The translations under genes and the position numbers were made by a program. The notes under the pieces were generated by a model that was not told the origin of the DNA, did no database searches, and saw only the letters and a list, made by a program, of their open reading frames with translations. From Nonomuraea indica (GTDB lineage: Bacteria; Actinomycetota; Actinomycetes; Streptosporangiales; Streptosporangiaceae), in assembly GCF_002850745.1 (NCBI RefSeq), contig NZ_KZ559467.1:124001-188000 (forward strand): 64,000 nt of DNA, given 5' to 3'. The stretch's first letter is position 1. Every line of letters begins with the position of its first letter. Shown piece by piece: positions 50,524 to 64,000 of this stretch.

Positions 50524-51561
50524 ATGCGACTGCGTGTCATCACTGGGGTGGGTACGGTCACGATCGCCGCGATCGTGAGCGGCTGCGGCTCCGAGCCCGC
50601 CCCACAGGCCAAACCGCCGGCCAAGGCCGACGCGGCCGCGGCGAAGCAGAGCAAGGCCGAGAAGGCCGCCGCCGCGGCGAAGGTCAAGGCGAACGAACTG
50701 GGGCAGGTGCCGGTGCTCATGTACCACCGGATCATCCCCAACCCCGCGACCACGGATGACCGCACTCCCGCACAGTTCCGCGCCGACCTCGACCGGCTGG
50801 CCCGCGACGGGTACGTCCCCGTCACCGCCGCCGAGTTCGTCACCGGCAGGATGGACATCCCCGCGGGCCGGCACCCGGTCGTGATCACCTTCGACGACTC
50901 CTCGCCCTCGCAGCTCACGCTGGACGAGACGGGCCAGCCGAAGCCCGACACGGCGGTCGCCATCCTGCGTGAGGCGGCGGCCAGGCACCCCGGCTTCCGG
51001 CCGGTGGCGACCTTCTACGTGACGCGCGACATGTTCGGCAAGTCCGTCAAGGAGGAGCAGGCACAGGTCCTGCTCTGGCTCAAGGACAACGGCTTCGACG
51101 TCGGCAACCACACCCGCGACCACCTCAACCTGCGCGGCATGGCCAAGGCCGGAGTCCAGGAGCAGATCGGCTCCATCGCCAAGGAGGTCGGCACGCTGGC
51201 CGGGATCAAGCCGGTCACCATCGCCCTGCCGTACGGCAACCAGCCGAGCACCAAGGAGTGGGCCGCGCGCGGCCGGCTCGGCGACGCCTCCTACCACCAC
51301 AAGGGCGTCTTCCTGGCCGGGTACACGCCGTCGGCGTCGCCGTTCAGCAGGTCGTTCGACCCGCTGGGCATCCCCCGGATCAAGGCCATGGACAAGAAGG
51401 GCGACTGCGCCCAGTTCTGCTCCACGGCGTGGCTCGACTGGCTGAAGAGCAACCCCGACATGCGCTACACCTCCGACGGCGACGTGGCGACGGTGGCGTA
51501 CCCCAAGTTCAAGAACCCGTTCCTGAGCACGACGTACAAGACGTACGCGCTGCCGTACTGA
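50524..51561 (+). CDS. Polysaccharide deacetylase (NodB/CE4) lipoprotein
   Basis: A 345-residue exported protein. The signal VTIAAIVSGC gives a lipidated cysteine near residue 21, followed by an Ala/Lys-rich linker (about 28-60). The NodB domain has PVLMYHRII, VVITFDDSSPSQL (metal aspartates; the usual TFDDG glycine is serine) and VGNHTRDHLNL (metal histidines). It probably removes acetyl groups from wall glycans such as peptidoglycan or poly-GlcNAc. The C-terminal 80 residues include two cysteines (KGDCAQFCST). The gene is monocistronic. Confidence 0.85.
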   Translation: MRLRVITGVGTVTIAAIVSGCGSEPAPQAKPPAKADAAAAKQSKAEKAAAAAKVKANELGQVPVLMYHRIIPNPATTDDRTPAQFRADLDRLARDGYVPVTAAEFVTGRMDIPAGRHPVVITFDDSSPSQLTLDETGQPKPDTAVAILREAAARHPGFRPVATFYVTRDMFGKSVKEEQAQVLLWLKDNGFDVGNHTRDHLNLRGMAKAGVQEQIGSIAKEVGTLAGIKPVTIALPYGNQPSTKEWAARGRLGDASYHHKGVFLAGYTPSASPFSRSFDPLGIPRIKAMDKKGDCAQFCSTAWLDWLKSNPDMRYTSDGDVATVAYPKFKNPFLSTTYKTYALPY

Positions 51562-51599
51562 CAGGTCAGGGCACCGTGCGCCCGCCGCCCTGGGTCAGG

Positions 51600-52580
51600 T
51601 CACGGCACGGTGCGCACGGCGCCGTCGGCCAGGTCGAGCAGGCGCAGGGCGCGCTCGTGGTGCGGCGCCCGGACCGTGACGGCGAGCGTGCCGTCGTCCG
51701 CCCAGCTCAGGATCCGGTCGATCCACCAGCCGGCGGGCAGCCGGGGGACGACCGTCCGGACGGTCCGGCCCGTGCGCGTGTCGGTCAGGACGACACCCCG
51801 ATGGTCCACGCCGTCCGGGAAGACCTCGGCGGCCGGCGAGGCGATCACGTCCACCGCGGGCGACGGCAGCCCGCCGTGCGCGAGGTTGCCGGGCAGCGTG
51901 AAGCGGCGGACGGCGCGGCCCGTGGCCGAGCGGATCACGTAGGCGGCCGAGGTGACGTGCCCCGGGGAGCCGTCCTCGGGCTTCTCGGCCACCAGGACGA
52001 GCCCGGCGGGCGTCCAGGCGACGCCCCGTTCGCCGCGCGGCAGGCGGCGGGTGGTGCCCCGCTCGACGTCGACGATGATCCCGCCGCTGGGCAGCGACGA
52101 GCTCCGCCTTCCGCGCCGCTCCCACCGGCCCGGCTGCAGGAGCAGGTGACGGCCGTCGGGTGACAGCAGCGGAGAGGGCTCGGCCAGGTTGAGCGTGTCC
52201 TTCCCGGGCGGGTACGGCAGGGGCCTGGTGACCCCGGTGGTCAGGTCGCGGAGCACGTACCGGGCCTGCCCGTCGTGCCAGTGAACCGCCCGGGTGCCGC
52301 CCCCGCCGAGGGCGAACGCGTCCCCGCGCAGGGCGTGGCGCAGCCACCACCGCTCGCCGCGCGCCGACACGAGGATCCGGTGCTCGCACGCGCGCCTGTC
52401 GTCCCGGCAGGCCGGCTTGACGCCGAGTGCGAGCACGGCCCACCCGCGTTCGGCGACGCCGACGTCCATCCGGAACGAACGCACCACCGTGCTGAGGGCG
52501 ACGGCGGCGGAAAGCGCGGCAGAGAATCGCCAGATACCGACGAGCTGCGATGAGAAAAGACTTCCGTGCGGGCGGCGCAT
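51600..52580 (-). CDS. Membrane-anchored beta-propeller-like protein, start uncertain
   Basis: About 326 residues from the ATG at 52580. An N-terminal anchor (WRFSAALSAAVALSTVV, about 17-33) precedes a region of short repeated strands ending in turns such as LSPDGRHLLLQPG, GVAWTPAGLVLVA and LSWADDGTLAVTV, the pattern of WD40-like or TolB propellers. The outer face has CRDDRRAC, a possible disulfide. Function is unknown. Open frame continues upstream to 52721, but the codon pattern degrades there. Fragments of membrane helices in two other frames suggest that the original gene was longer (see the following region). Confidence 0.5.
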   Translation of the reverse strand: MRRPHGSLFSSQLVGIWRFSAALSAAVALSTVVRSFRMDVGVAERGWAVLALGVKPACRDDRRACEHRILVSARGERWWLRHALRGDAFALGGGGTRAVHWHDGQARYVLRDLTTGVTRPLPYPPGKDTLNLAEPSPLLSPDGRHLLLQPGRWERRGRRSSSLPSGGIIVDVERGTTRRLPRGERGVAWTPAGLVLVAEKPEDGSPGHVTSAAYVIRSATGRAVRRFTLPGNLAHGGLPSPAVDVIASPAAEVFPDGVDHRGVVLTDTRTGRTVRTVVPRLPAGWWIDRILSWADDGTLAVTVRAPHHERALRLLDLADGAVRTVP

Positions 52581-52930
52581 ACGGGGTCGGAAACGGGTGA
52601 AGACGAATTCCGCCGCCACTCGGCCCAGAATCCAGCCGGTGATCGGAAAGTACGGGGAGAGGAGGCGTCGTGCACCACGACGGCCACGGCCAGGGCCGTT
52701 CCCGCGCTCCCGCCGATCCACCGGAACCGCCTGTTGACCTGGAGATACCGGATGATCGGTCGCCGTTGAGAACGGTCACGGTGACCTTCTGCCTGTCCGC
52801 GAAATGGCCGGCGAGTGACCGGGGCAGCGGCATGGCGACCGGAACAGTCAGCGCCGAAAGGGCCAGAAAGACGACAGCTAACAAGGCTCGGTTTCCGTCA
52901 CGCCGGAGAAAGCAGCAGAATTCGGAATCT
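52581..52930 (-). pseudogene. Possible frameshifted N-terminal membrane region
   Basis: Read on the minus strand, three hydrophobic segments follow each other in three frames: RALLAVVFLALSALTVPVAM (frame of 52920), then RWIGGSAGTALAVAVVVHDA, then SPYFPITGWILGRVAAEFV. The last is in frame with the gene at 51600-52580. One-base shifts near 52760 and 52650 would join them into one multi-helix protein. GC at third positions is lower than in neighbours. Either the gene is decaying or the assembly has indels. The original family is not recognised. Confidence 0.35.
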
Positions 52931-52951
52931 CGAGGAAGTTGGCCATGATGG

Positions 52952-53212
52952 GTGGTGCGGGGGCCCGGCCTGAGACTCGTGTCGGTGACGGTCGCGGGTG
53001 GCGGCTCGTTTCCCGTGACGATCCCGCCGGGCGGGCGGGCGGCGTTCGTCCTCGGCGTCGACGTCACCGACTGCGGGGCCGCCCGCGCGGCGGCCCCGGA
53101 TCTCGTCGTCGACGCCGAGCGCTGGTGGGGGAGCGGTGTCACCACGGTCGGCCGCCCCGACGACGCGGACCCGAACCTGGGCTTCCACCTTCGCTCGCTC
53201 TGCGGGCAGTGA
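52952..53212 (+). pseudogene. Short C-terminal fragment of an unrecognised protein
   Basis: An 86-codon frame opens directly after a TGA at 52946 and encodes GPGLRLVSVTVAGGGSFPVT and PGGRAAFVLGVDVTDC, ending LRSLCGQ. Strand spacing and the two cysteines resemble the last Ig-like domain of larger actinobacterial membrane proteins. No ribosome site or signal peptide is present. It looks like the end of a gene whose front part is lost, but a small functional protein cannot be excluded. Confidence 0.35.
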
Positions 53213-53342
53213 TTCGAGGGCTGGACGAGACGGCGCGGTACCGAAGAGTCACGTCACGAACGGTTAACGCCTCCCTGAGAACTTTCTGAAGGTCGTAAAG
53301 TTTGCCTCGTCGGGCCGTTTGCACACGTGGGGACATGACGAC

Positions 53343-55664
<2,322 letters not shown>

Positions 55665-55709
55665 CGAACGGGTAGCATCCGAACGTCAATCAATCGTCCT
55701 GCGAGTTAG

Positions 55710-56693
<984 letters not shown>

Positions 56694-56714
56694 GGTCCTC
56701 GCCCCATCGACACA

Positions 56715-56753
56715 GCGAAGGCGCGCGTCCCGTCCGGGGTCGCGCGCCTTCGC
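56715..56753 (+). terminator. Terminator after mdh
   Basis: A perfect 13-bp stem, GCGAAGGCGCGCG (56715-56727) with CGCGCGCCTTCGC (56741-56753), and a 13-nt loop directly after mdh. Confidence 0.8.
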
Positions 56754-56799
56754 CGCGTACGGCGGCGTACCGGCCGAGGGCCGTCCTGGAGCCGGGCCG

Positions 56800-56935
56800 G
56801 GAGCCGTCCCTGGAGCCGGGCGGTGAGCCCGGGAGGTGGGGCGCCCCGTGGGCCCGCCCGGGTGCCGGGTGGTGGGGCGGGACGTGAGGCGGCCCGTGTG
56901 CCGGGTGGTGGGGCGGGCCGTGGGCCGGGTCAGGA
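56800..56935. repeat. ~36-bp degenerate array between mdh and galE
   Basis: GTGCCGGGTGGTGGGGCGGG occurs at 56862 and 56898 (36-bp period) with alternating ACGTGAGGCGGCCC and CCGTGGGCC tails. A more decayed copy lies ahead of them, and GGAGCCGGGC units lie at 56787-56820. The array runs into the galE stop at 56930. Confidence 0.65.
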
Positions 56936-57877
56936 GCCGGAGAGCGCCGTCCACGCGTCCGCGACGATGTCGCGGAGTTCCGCCCGCTCCGCCTTCCAGC
57001 CCAGCTCGCTCTGGATCCGCTGCGAGGAGGCGACCAGCACGGCCGGGTCGCCGGGACGGCGCGGGCCCACGACGGCGGGGATCTCGTGGCCGGTCACCTC
57101 GCGGCAGACGGAGATCACCTCCTGGACCGAGAACCCCGTGCCGTTGCCCAGGTTGTAGATCTGGTGCCGGCCCTCGGCGACCGCGTCCAGCGCCAGCAGG
57201 TGGGCGCGCGCCAGGTCGGCGACGTGGATGTAGTCGCGCACGCAGGTGCCGTCGGCCGTCGGGTAGTCGGTGCCGAACACGTGCACCGACTCGCGCTCGC
57301 CGGTGGCGACCTTGAGCACGTTGGGGATGAGGTGCGTCTCCACGGTGTGCCGCTCGCGGTGGCGGCCGTAGGCGCCGGCCACGTTGAAGTAGCGCAGGCT
57401 CACCGCGCCCAGCCCGCGCAGCCCGGCGTAGGCGGTCAGGGCCGTGTCGACGGCCAGCTTGGAGGCGCCGTAGGGGTTGGTCGGGCGGGTGGGGTCGCCC
57501 TCCTCGACGGGGGAGCGCTCGGGCTCGCCGTACGTGGCTGCCGTGGAGGAGAAGACGATCCGGCGCACGCCCCGCTCGTGCATGGCGTCCAGCAGGGCCA
57601 GCGTGCCGCCGAGGTTGTGCGACCAGTACAGGCCCGGCTTCTCCACGGACTCGCCCACCAGCGACTTGGCGGCGAAGTGCAGCACCGCCTCCGCGCCCTC
57701 GAGCGCCTCGCCGGCCTCGGTGATGGACCCCTGGACGAACCGGGCGCCCTCCGGCACGGCGTCGGCGTGGCCGGTGGAGAGGTCGTCGAGCACGGTCACC
57801 TCGTGCCCCGCCTCGACGAGCTGGGCCGCGACGACGCTGCCGATGTATCCGGCGCCTCCGGTGACCAGTAGCTTCAT
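56930..57877 (-). CDS. galE: UDP-glucose 4-epimerase
   Basis: A 315-residue epimerase with GGAGYIG at 7-13, the SSTAATYG catalytic serine strand and Y136-X3-K140 (PYGASK). LRYFNVAGA and [15 protein letters not shown] follow. These are classic GalE motifs for UDP-glucose/UDP-galactose exchange. The ATG at 57877 has an AGGAG site. It is divergent from the CNNM/CBS gene, with their promoters within 57878-57961. It differs from the epimerase at 27328, so two sugar epimerases are present. Confidence 0.9.
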   Translation of the reverse strand: MKLLVTGGAGYIGSVVAAQLVEAGHEVTVLDDLSTGHADAVPEGARFVQGSITEAGEALEGAEAVLHFAAKSLVGESVEKPGLYWSHNLGGTLALLDAMHERGVRRIVFSSTAATYGEPERSPVEEGDPTRPTNPYGASKLAVDTALTAYAGLRGLGAVSLRYFNVAGAYGRHRERHTVETHLIPNVLKVATGERESVHVFGTDYPTADGTCVRDYIHVADLARAHLLALDAVAEGRHQIYNLGNGTGFSVQEVISVCREVTGHEIPAVVGPRRPGDPAVLVASSQRIQSELGWKAERAELRDIVADAWTALSGS

Positions 57878-57961
57878 GTCCACTCCTGTTGGAATATGTT
57901 CGATTTGGTCGGCTTGCCGTTCAGCATAGGTGAAAAGCCGTTGAGTACGCTGCCAACCACC

Positions 57962-60309
<2,348 letters not shown>

Positions 60310-60537
60310 CCCCACCCGCCGGGGGCGTCAGGAGCGGCTCGGAGCTCCGGCCGCCCGGCGCGGCGTCCGCGTCGCTCGGTTTCGGTGACGGTCCGGCCTG
60401 CCTGCCCATGTCCGCGGTGTGGACGACGTCCGCCGGGTCCGGCGCTTGACCTGGGCGGGGCTGGGCAGGGACCTGTCACCGGAGAGGCGGACGGCGGGGA
60501 CCGGTGGCCCCGTGCCGGGAAGAGTGGGGCGGACGAG

Positions 60538-61590
60538 ATGGCCGGTCTGGGCGGGCGGATCGAGGCGGCGAAGGCATGGGGCCGTGGCCGGGTCGAGTAC
60601 TGGCGGGTCCGGCGGCCCTCGATCGACCACCTGATCCGCACCGTCCAGCGCTACCAGCTCCAGTCCGGCGACCGGCTGGCCGGCGCGGTGACCTACTTCG
60701 CGTTCCTGTCCTTCTTCCCGCTGGTCGCGCTGGCGTACGCGCTGCTCGGCTACGTGCTGACCAACGACCAGAGCGCGATGGAGGCGTTGGACAAGGCCAT
60801 CACCGAGCAGGTGCCGGGCGTGGCCGACCGGCTCGACCTCGACGGCATCGCCACGGCCAAGGCGACCGCCGGGATCATCGGCCTGCTCGGCCTGCTCTAC
60901 GCCGGGCTCGGCGCCATCGACGCGCTGCGCGGGGCGCTGCGCGAGATGTCGATGACCACGACGCCGCCGCTCGACCTCGTCCGCGGCAAGCTGCGCGACC
61001 TGGCCTCGCTGGTGATGCTCGGGGCGACGATGCTCGCCTCCGTCGTCGTCACGGGGTTCGCGACGCAGGCGACGGCCGTGGTGGCGAGGTTCATCGGCCT
61101 GGGCGACACGCCGGTGAACAAGGCCATGCTGTTCCTCGTCGGCCTCGGGGCGAGCCTGGTGGCCGACTGGCTGCTCTTCGTGATCGTGCTCGGCTGGGTG
61201 GCGCGGCCGACGCAGCCGTTCAAGGTCATCGCCAGGGGGGCGTTGCTGGGCGCGGTCGGTTTCGGGCTGCTCAAGCAGCTCGCCGGCCTGCTGCTGGGCA
61301 CGACGCTCAGCAACCCGCTCTACGGCACGTTCGCGGTGATCGTGGGGCTGCTGCTGTGGATCAACTTCTCGGCCCGCCTCGTCATGTACGTGGCCGCCTG
61401 GACGGCGACGGCAGGGTACGCCCCGCCGCCGACGCCCTCGCCCATCCCCTCGCCGACTCTTCCGGCCGGCGCGGCCGCCGAGCTTTCCGGGACCGCCGAG
61501 CCGTCCGGGACCGCCGAGCCGCCCGGGACGGCCGAGCCGTCGCGGGGCACGCCGGCCGCCCGGTCACTCGCCGAGGGCCGGGGGACGTGA
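60538..61590 (+). CDS. YihY/BrkB-family membrane protein
   Basis: A 350-residue protein with six to seven membrane helices and the family motifs RTVQRYQLQSGDRLAGAVTY, LSFFPLVALAYALLGY, YAGLGAIDALRGALREM and the closing LLLWINFSARLVMYVAAW. The C-terminal tail repeats SGTAEP/PGTAEP units. The old RNase BN name for this family is a misassignment; function is unknown. The ATG at 60538 is preceded only by a weak GGCGGACGAG. Its last 27 bases overlap the convergent carboxypeptidase gene. Confidence 0.84.
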   Translation: MAGLGGRIEAAKAWGRGRVEYWRVRRPSIDHLIRTVQRYQLQSGDRLAGAVTYFAFLSFFPLVALAYALLGYVLTNDQSAMEALDKAITEQVPGVADRLDLDGIATAKATAGIIGLLGLLYAGLGAIDALRGALREMSMTTTPPLDLVRGKLRDLASLVMLGATMLASVVVTGFATQATAVVARFIGLGDTPVNKAMLFLVGLGASLVADWLLFVIVLGWVARPTQPFKVIARGALLGAVGFGLLKQLAGLLLGTTLSNPLYGTFAVIVGLLLWINFSARLVMYVAAWTATAGYAPPPTPSPIPSPTLPAGAAAELSGTAEPSGTAEPPGTAEPSRGTPAARSLAEGRGT

Positions 61591-62685
61591 GCCGCGGCGC
61601 CGGCGCAGGCCGTACCCGAGCCAGACCAGCCCGAACAGCAGCCCGGCCCCGATGACGACGACGCCCACCGTGCGGCTGGTGCCGGTCTGCTTGGCCGCGG
61701 CCGATTCGAGCAGCGGCGCCGGCTCGGCGGAGGCCATCGGCGTGGTCGTGACCTGCTGCGGGGCGGGCGCCGCGGCCTCGACGGGCAGTGGGTCGACCAG
61801 CCGGCCCACCGGAGTGACCTTGCCGCGGGCGGCGAAGCCCCAGTCGAGCAGCTGGGCGACCTCCTCCCAGAAGAAGCCCTCGTGCCGCATGATGGCCACG
61901 ATGATCGTGTGCCCGCCGCGGGTGGCGGCGCCGACGAAACTGGCCCGCGCCTTGGTGGTCCAGCCGTTCTTGACGCCGATCATGCCGTCGTAGCGCCACA
62001 GCAGCTTGTTGTGGTTGCTGATCTCGTAGTACTTCTTCGGCGCGGGGAACTTCGCGATCTTCGTGCCGACGTAGCGGCGGAACTCGGGGTTGGCCAGCCC
62101 GGCCCGCGCGATGAGGGCGAGGTCGTAGGCCGAGCTGCTCTGGCCCGGCTTGTCGAGCCCGCTCGGCGTCTTGGCGACGGTGTCGTTGGCCTGCAGCCGC
62201 CTGGCCGCGGTGTTCATGTCCTGGAGGGTCTTGTCCAGGCCGCCGTTGGCCTCGGCCAGCGCCATGGCGGCGTCGTTGCCCGACGACATCATCAGCGCCT
62301 TCATCAGGTCGTCGACCTTGTAGATCGGTTTGGTCGTCAGGCCGACGGCGCTGCCTTCCTGGTTGACCGCGTTGTGGCTCGGCTTGACCCGGAGGTCCTT
62401 GTCGAGCAGCGGGATGAGCGTGACCGCGGTCAGCATCTTGAGCGTGCTGGCCGGGCGGTAGCGACCGTGGGCGTCCTTGGCCGCGAGCACCTCGCCCGTC
62501 TCGGCGTCGGCGATGACGAAGGAGGTCGCCTTCGTCGTGGGCGGCGCCTTGATGCCGTCGGGACGCACCAGGCCGCGGCTCGCGAGCTGCTCGCCTCCGA
62601 CCGGTGGCGTCGGTGAGGCGTGTGCGGTCCCCGTGAGTGCGACCGCCGCGATGAGTGCCGTCACCGGCAGGAGTCTGTTCCACAT
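61564..62685 (-). CDS. D-alanyl-D-alanine carboxypeptidase (PBP, S11 family)
   Basis: A 373-residue exported penicillin-binding protein. The signal peptide is residues 1-24. The catalytic triad motifs are S80-T-L-K83, S135-G136-N137 and KNG near 245 (in place of KTG). It trims the terminal D-alanine from peptidoglycan stem peptides. An Ala/Pro linker leads to a C-terminal helix (VGVVVIGAGLLFGLVWLG) with an RRRRG stop-transfer, so it is anchored at the membrane. It is divergent from the SCO4848-type gene, the order known from Streptomyces. Confidence 0.9.
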   Translation of the reverse strand: MWNRLLPVTALIAAVALTGTAHASPTPPVGGEQLASRGLVRPDGIKAPPTTKATSFVIADAETGEVLAAKDAHGRYRPASTLKMLTAVTLIPLLDKDLRVKPSHNAVNQEGSAVGLTTKPIYKVDDLMKALMMSSGNDAAMALAEANGGLDKTLQDMNTAARRLQANDTVAKTPSGLDKPGQSSSAYDLALIARAGLANPEFRRYVGTKIAKFPAPKKYYEISNHNKLLWRYDGMIGVKNGWTTKARASFVGAATRGGHTIIVAIMRHEGFFWEEVAQLLDWGFAARGKVTPVGRLVDPLPVEAAAPAPQQVTTTPMASAEPAPLLESAAAKQTGTSRTVGVVVIGAGLLFGLVWLGYGLRRRRGSRPPALGE

Positions 62686-62768
62686 GGCGATCTCAGCGTA
62701 GCTTCGAGTTCTTCCACATGCGCCGACACATCCCCAGATGGAGCGCCCTCGATACTGGAGGGGTGATG

Positions 62769-62972
62769 ATGTCGCGAAAGATCGCCCTTTTCCTCACACT
62801 GCTCGGCGTGTTCATGATCTTCGAGTGGGTGAACCTGGGGTTTAACCTGGCCGACGGCCATCGGACGAGCTTCTACGTGGTGCACGGCGTCCTGATCGCC
62901 GTCAACGTCGTGCTCGGCGCCGTGCTGGGCGTCATCGGCTGGAAGGCGTTCCGCAGAGCGCGAGGCGGGTGA
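62769..62972 (+). CDS. SCO4848-family membrane protein
   Basis: A 67-residue protein with two hydrophobic helices (IALFLTLLGVFMIFEWVNLG and VVHGVLIAVNVVLGAVLGVIG) and a basic C-terminus. Position beside the carboxypeptidase gene and the SRKIALFLTLLGVF start match the SCO4848 family. An ATG at 62766 is equally in frame; 62769 gives better spacing to GGAGGGG. Its last 41 bases overlap the convergent ATP-grasp gene. Function is unknown. Confidence 0.78.
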   Translation: MSRKIALFLTLLGVFMIFEWVNLGFNLADGHRTSFYVVHGVLIAVNVVLGAVLGVIGWKAFRRARGG

Positions 62973-64000
62973 GCCGGTGCAGCTCGTCGGCCTCCTCGCG
63001 GGAGTCGCCGATCGAGGTGAAGCCCAGCTTGCCGTGCTCGGGGATCGCGCCGAGCAGGTGGAAGACGTTCCCGGTACGGCGGGCGGCGTCGAAGCCGAGG
63101 CCCAGCCGTTCGGTCATCCGCACGACCTCGCCCGGCGAGCGCCCGCGCAGGCACGCGGCGGCGCAGTTGTCAGTGGCGGTGTAGTACTTGGGCTGGTCGC
63201 CGACCATGAGCAGCCCGGTGCCGGGATCGTAGGTGGCGCCGGTCGTCAGCAGCGCGGCGCCGAACGGATGGGTGGTGCCGCCGATGCGCAGGTTGATCTC
63301 GCACAGCAGGGCCGCGTACCCGGCGTCGGCCTTCAGGGCGAAGAAGTCCATGCCGAACAGCCCCACCACGCCGCGCTCGGCCATGATGCGGGCGATCCGC
63401 GCGGCCGACGCGCCGACCTCGGCCCGGTACTCCGGCGCCGCGGGGAACGTGCAGCCCTGGTAGACGTCGTTGTTGGCGCCGCCGAGCACCTGGTCGTGGG
63501 TGGCGACGACGTCGTAGTGGCCGCCCGGCGTGATCCTGGCCAGCGCGCTCGGGAAGTACAGCGGCTGGTGCTCGATGAACTCCTCGACCACGGCCCCCCG
63601 CTCGGCGATCTTGGCGCTGAAGGACTCCCAGGTCTCGCCGGTGGCCGAGAAGCTGACCGCCGAGCCGGCGTCCTTGCTGACGATCGCGTTGCCGAGGCCG
63701 GAGTAGCCGTCGTTGAGCTTGACCATGACGCGCTCGCCGGGCAGCGCGTCGATCGCGTCCTGGATCTCGGCCGCGGTCCGCAGGTCGCCGAAACCGCGCG
63801 CCATCGGCACGCCCGCCTCCTGGCCGACCTCGCGCGCCCCGCTCTTGGAGCCGTAGTACGCCAGCGACGTGGCCGGTCCGTAGAGGGGTACGCCGAGTAG
63901 CGAGGCGAGCTCCTCCTCCAGCTCGCTCAGCACGAACGGGACCATCCACGCGTCGCCGTCCACGGCCTGCCGGATCCGCTCGACGGCGTCGGGTCGCGAG
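62932..64000 (-). CDS. ATP-grasp ligase, PGM1-like (5' end beyond window)
   Basis: At least 356 codons; the frame is open through the right edge, so the start is missing. LYGPATSLAYYGSKSGAREV and VMVKLNDGYSGLGNAIV are the ATP-grasp entry and phosphate-binding strands. GLFGMDFFALK and LLCEINLRIGGTTHPF carry the metal-binding acidic residues. This pattern matches proteins related to PGM1, the peptide ligase of pheganomycin synthesis, which joins an amino-acid-like carboxylate to a peptide. The visible part has no signal or membrane segment. The substrate is unknown, and neighbours to the right are not visible. Confidence 0.75.
   Translation of the reverse strand, partial: SRPDAVERIRQAVDGDAWMVPFVLSELEEELASLLGVPLYGPATSLAYYGSKSGAREVGQEAGVPMARGFGDLRTAAEIQDAIDALPGERVMVKLNDGYSGLGNAIVSKDAGSAVSFSATGETWESFSAKIAERGAVVEEFIEHQPLYFPSALARITPGGHYDVVATHDQVLGGANNDVYQGCTFPAAPEYRAEVGASAARIARIMAERGVVGLFGMDFFALKADAGYAALLCEINLRIGGTTHPFGAALLTTGATYDPGTGLLMVGDQPKYYTATDNCAAACLRGRSPGEVVRMTERLGLGFDAARRTGNVFHLLGAIPEHGKLGFTSIGDSREEADELHRLTRLALCGTPSSR

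Overview
The window is very high-GC DNA with GTG/TTG starts, many 4-bp GTGA/ATGA overlaps, a WhiB factor, a probable F420-dependent luciferase-like oxidoreductase, an SCO4848-type membrane protein and DUF6350/DUF3017-type proteins. This is a filamentous-actinomycete chromosome, most likely Streptosporangiales (Nonomuraea-like); that placement is inferred from gene content, not from a search. No rRNA, tRNA, CRISPR, phage or insertion sequence was recognised.

Layout. (1) 1-9.7 kb: a surface-glycan locus with the end of a PseG-like gene, PseI and PseH of pseudaminic acid synthesis, a GT2 transferase, a CDP-alcohol phosphatidyltransferase, a sulfotransferase, a GT4 transferase and an 883-residue GT2/CDP-glycerol-transferase fusion. 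Together they look able to build a nonulosonic-acid-containing, perhaps sulfated, teichoic or teichulosonic wall polymer. (2) 9.7-14.3 kb: a molybdenum hydroxylase operon (small, large and FAD subunits plus CoxG) whose large subunit has the form II AYRGAGR motif, so it is not a proven CO dehydrogenase. (3) 14.4-18.2 kb: a divergent PspC-domain membrane protein and a PspC-domain histidine kinase with its LuxR-type regulator. (4) 18.4-23.4 kb: a GCS2-family ligase, a zinc lipoprotein peptidase, WhiB, a CPBP protease, a VapBC module and a PIG-L deacetylase. (5) 23.5-38.9 kb: a housekeeping block of pcrA, an L,D-transpeptidase, an epimerase, sucCD, a DUF6350 membrane protein, purN, purH, a ROK kinase and folD. 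(6) 38.9-47.4 kb: an accessory block with a transporter, an LLM oxidoreductase and a peptidoglycan-salvage cluster (RpiR-type regulator, NagZ, a Tat-exported GHL10 glycosidase, AnmK). (7) 47.6-64 kb: citrate synthase, DUF3017, icd, a polysaccharide deacetylase, a frame-damaged region, a Ser/Thr kinase fused to a periplasmic solute-binding domain, mdh, galE, a CNNM/CBS membrane protein, trpS, a BrkB-family protein, a D-Ala-D-Ala carboxypeptidase, an SCO4848-type protein and a PGM1-like ATP-grasp ligase running off the end.

Three TCA-cycle segments (sucCD, citrate synthase/icd and mdh) and one-carbon/purine genes (purN, purH, folD) form the conserved backbone, and wall and surface functions are interleaved with it.

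The most unusual feature across the window is a series of short tandem arrays with unrelated units of 13, 17, 20, 22, 23, 24, 29, ~36 and 52 bp. All lie just after stop codons, several beside or inside terminator hairpins. The strongest single-protein oddity is the kinase whose outer domain is a solute-binding protein.
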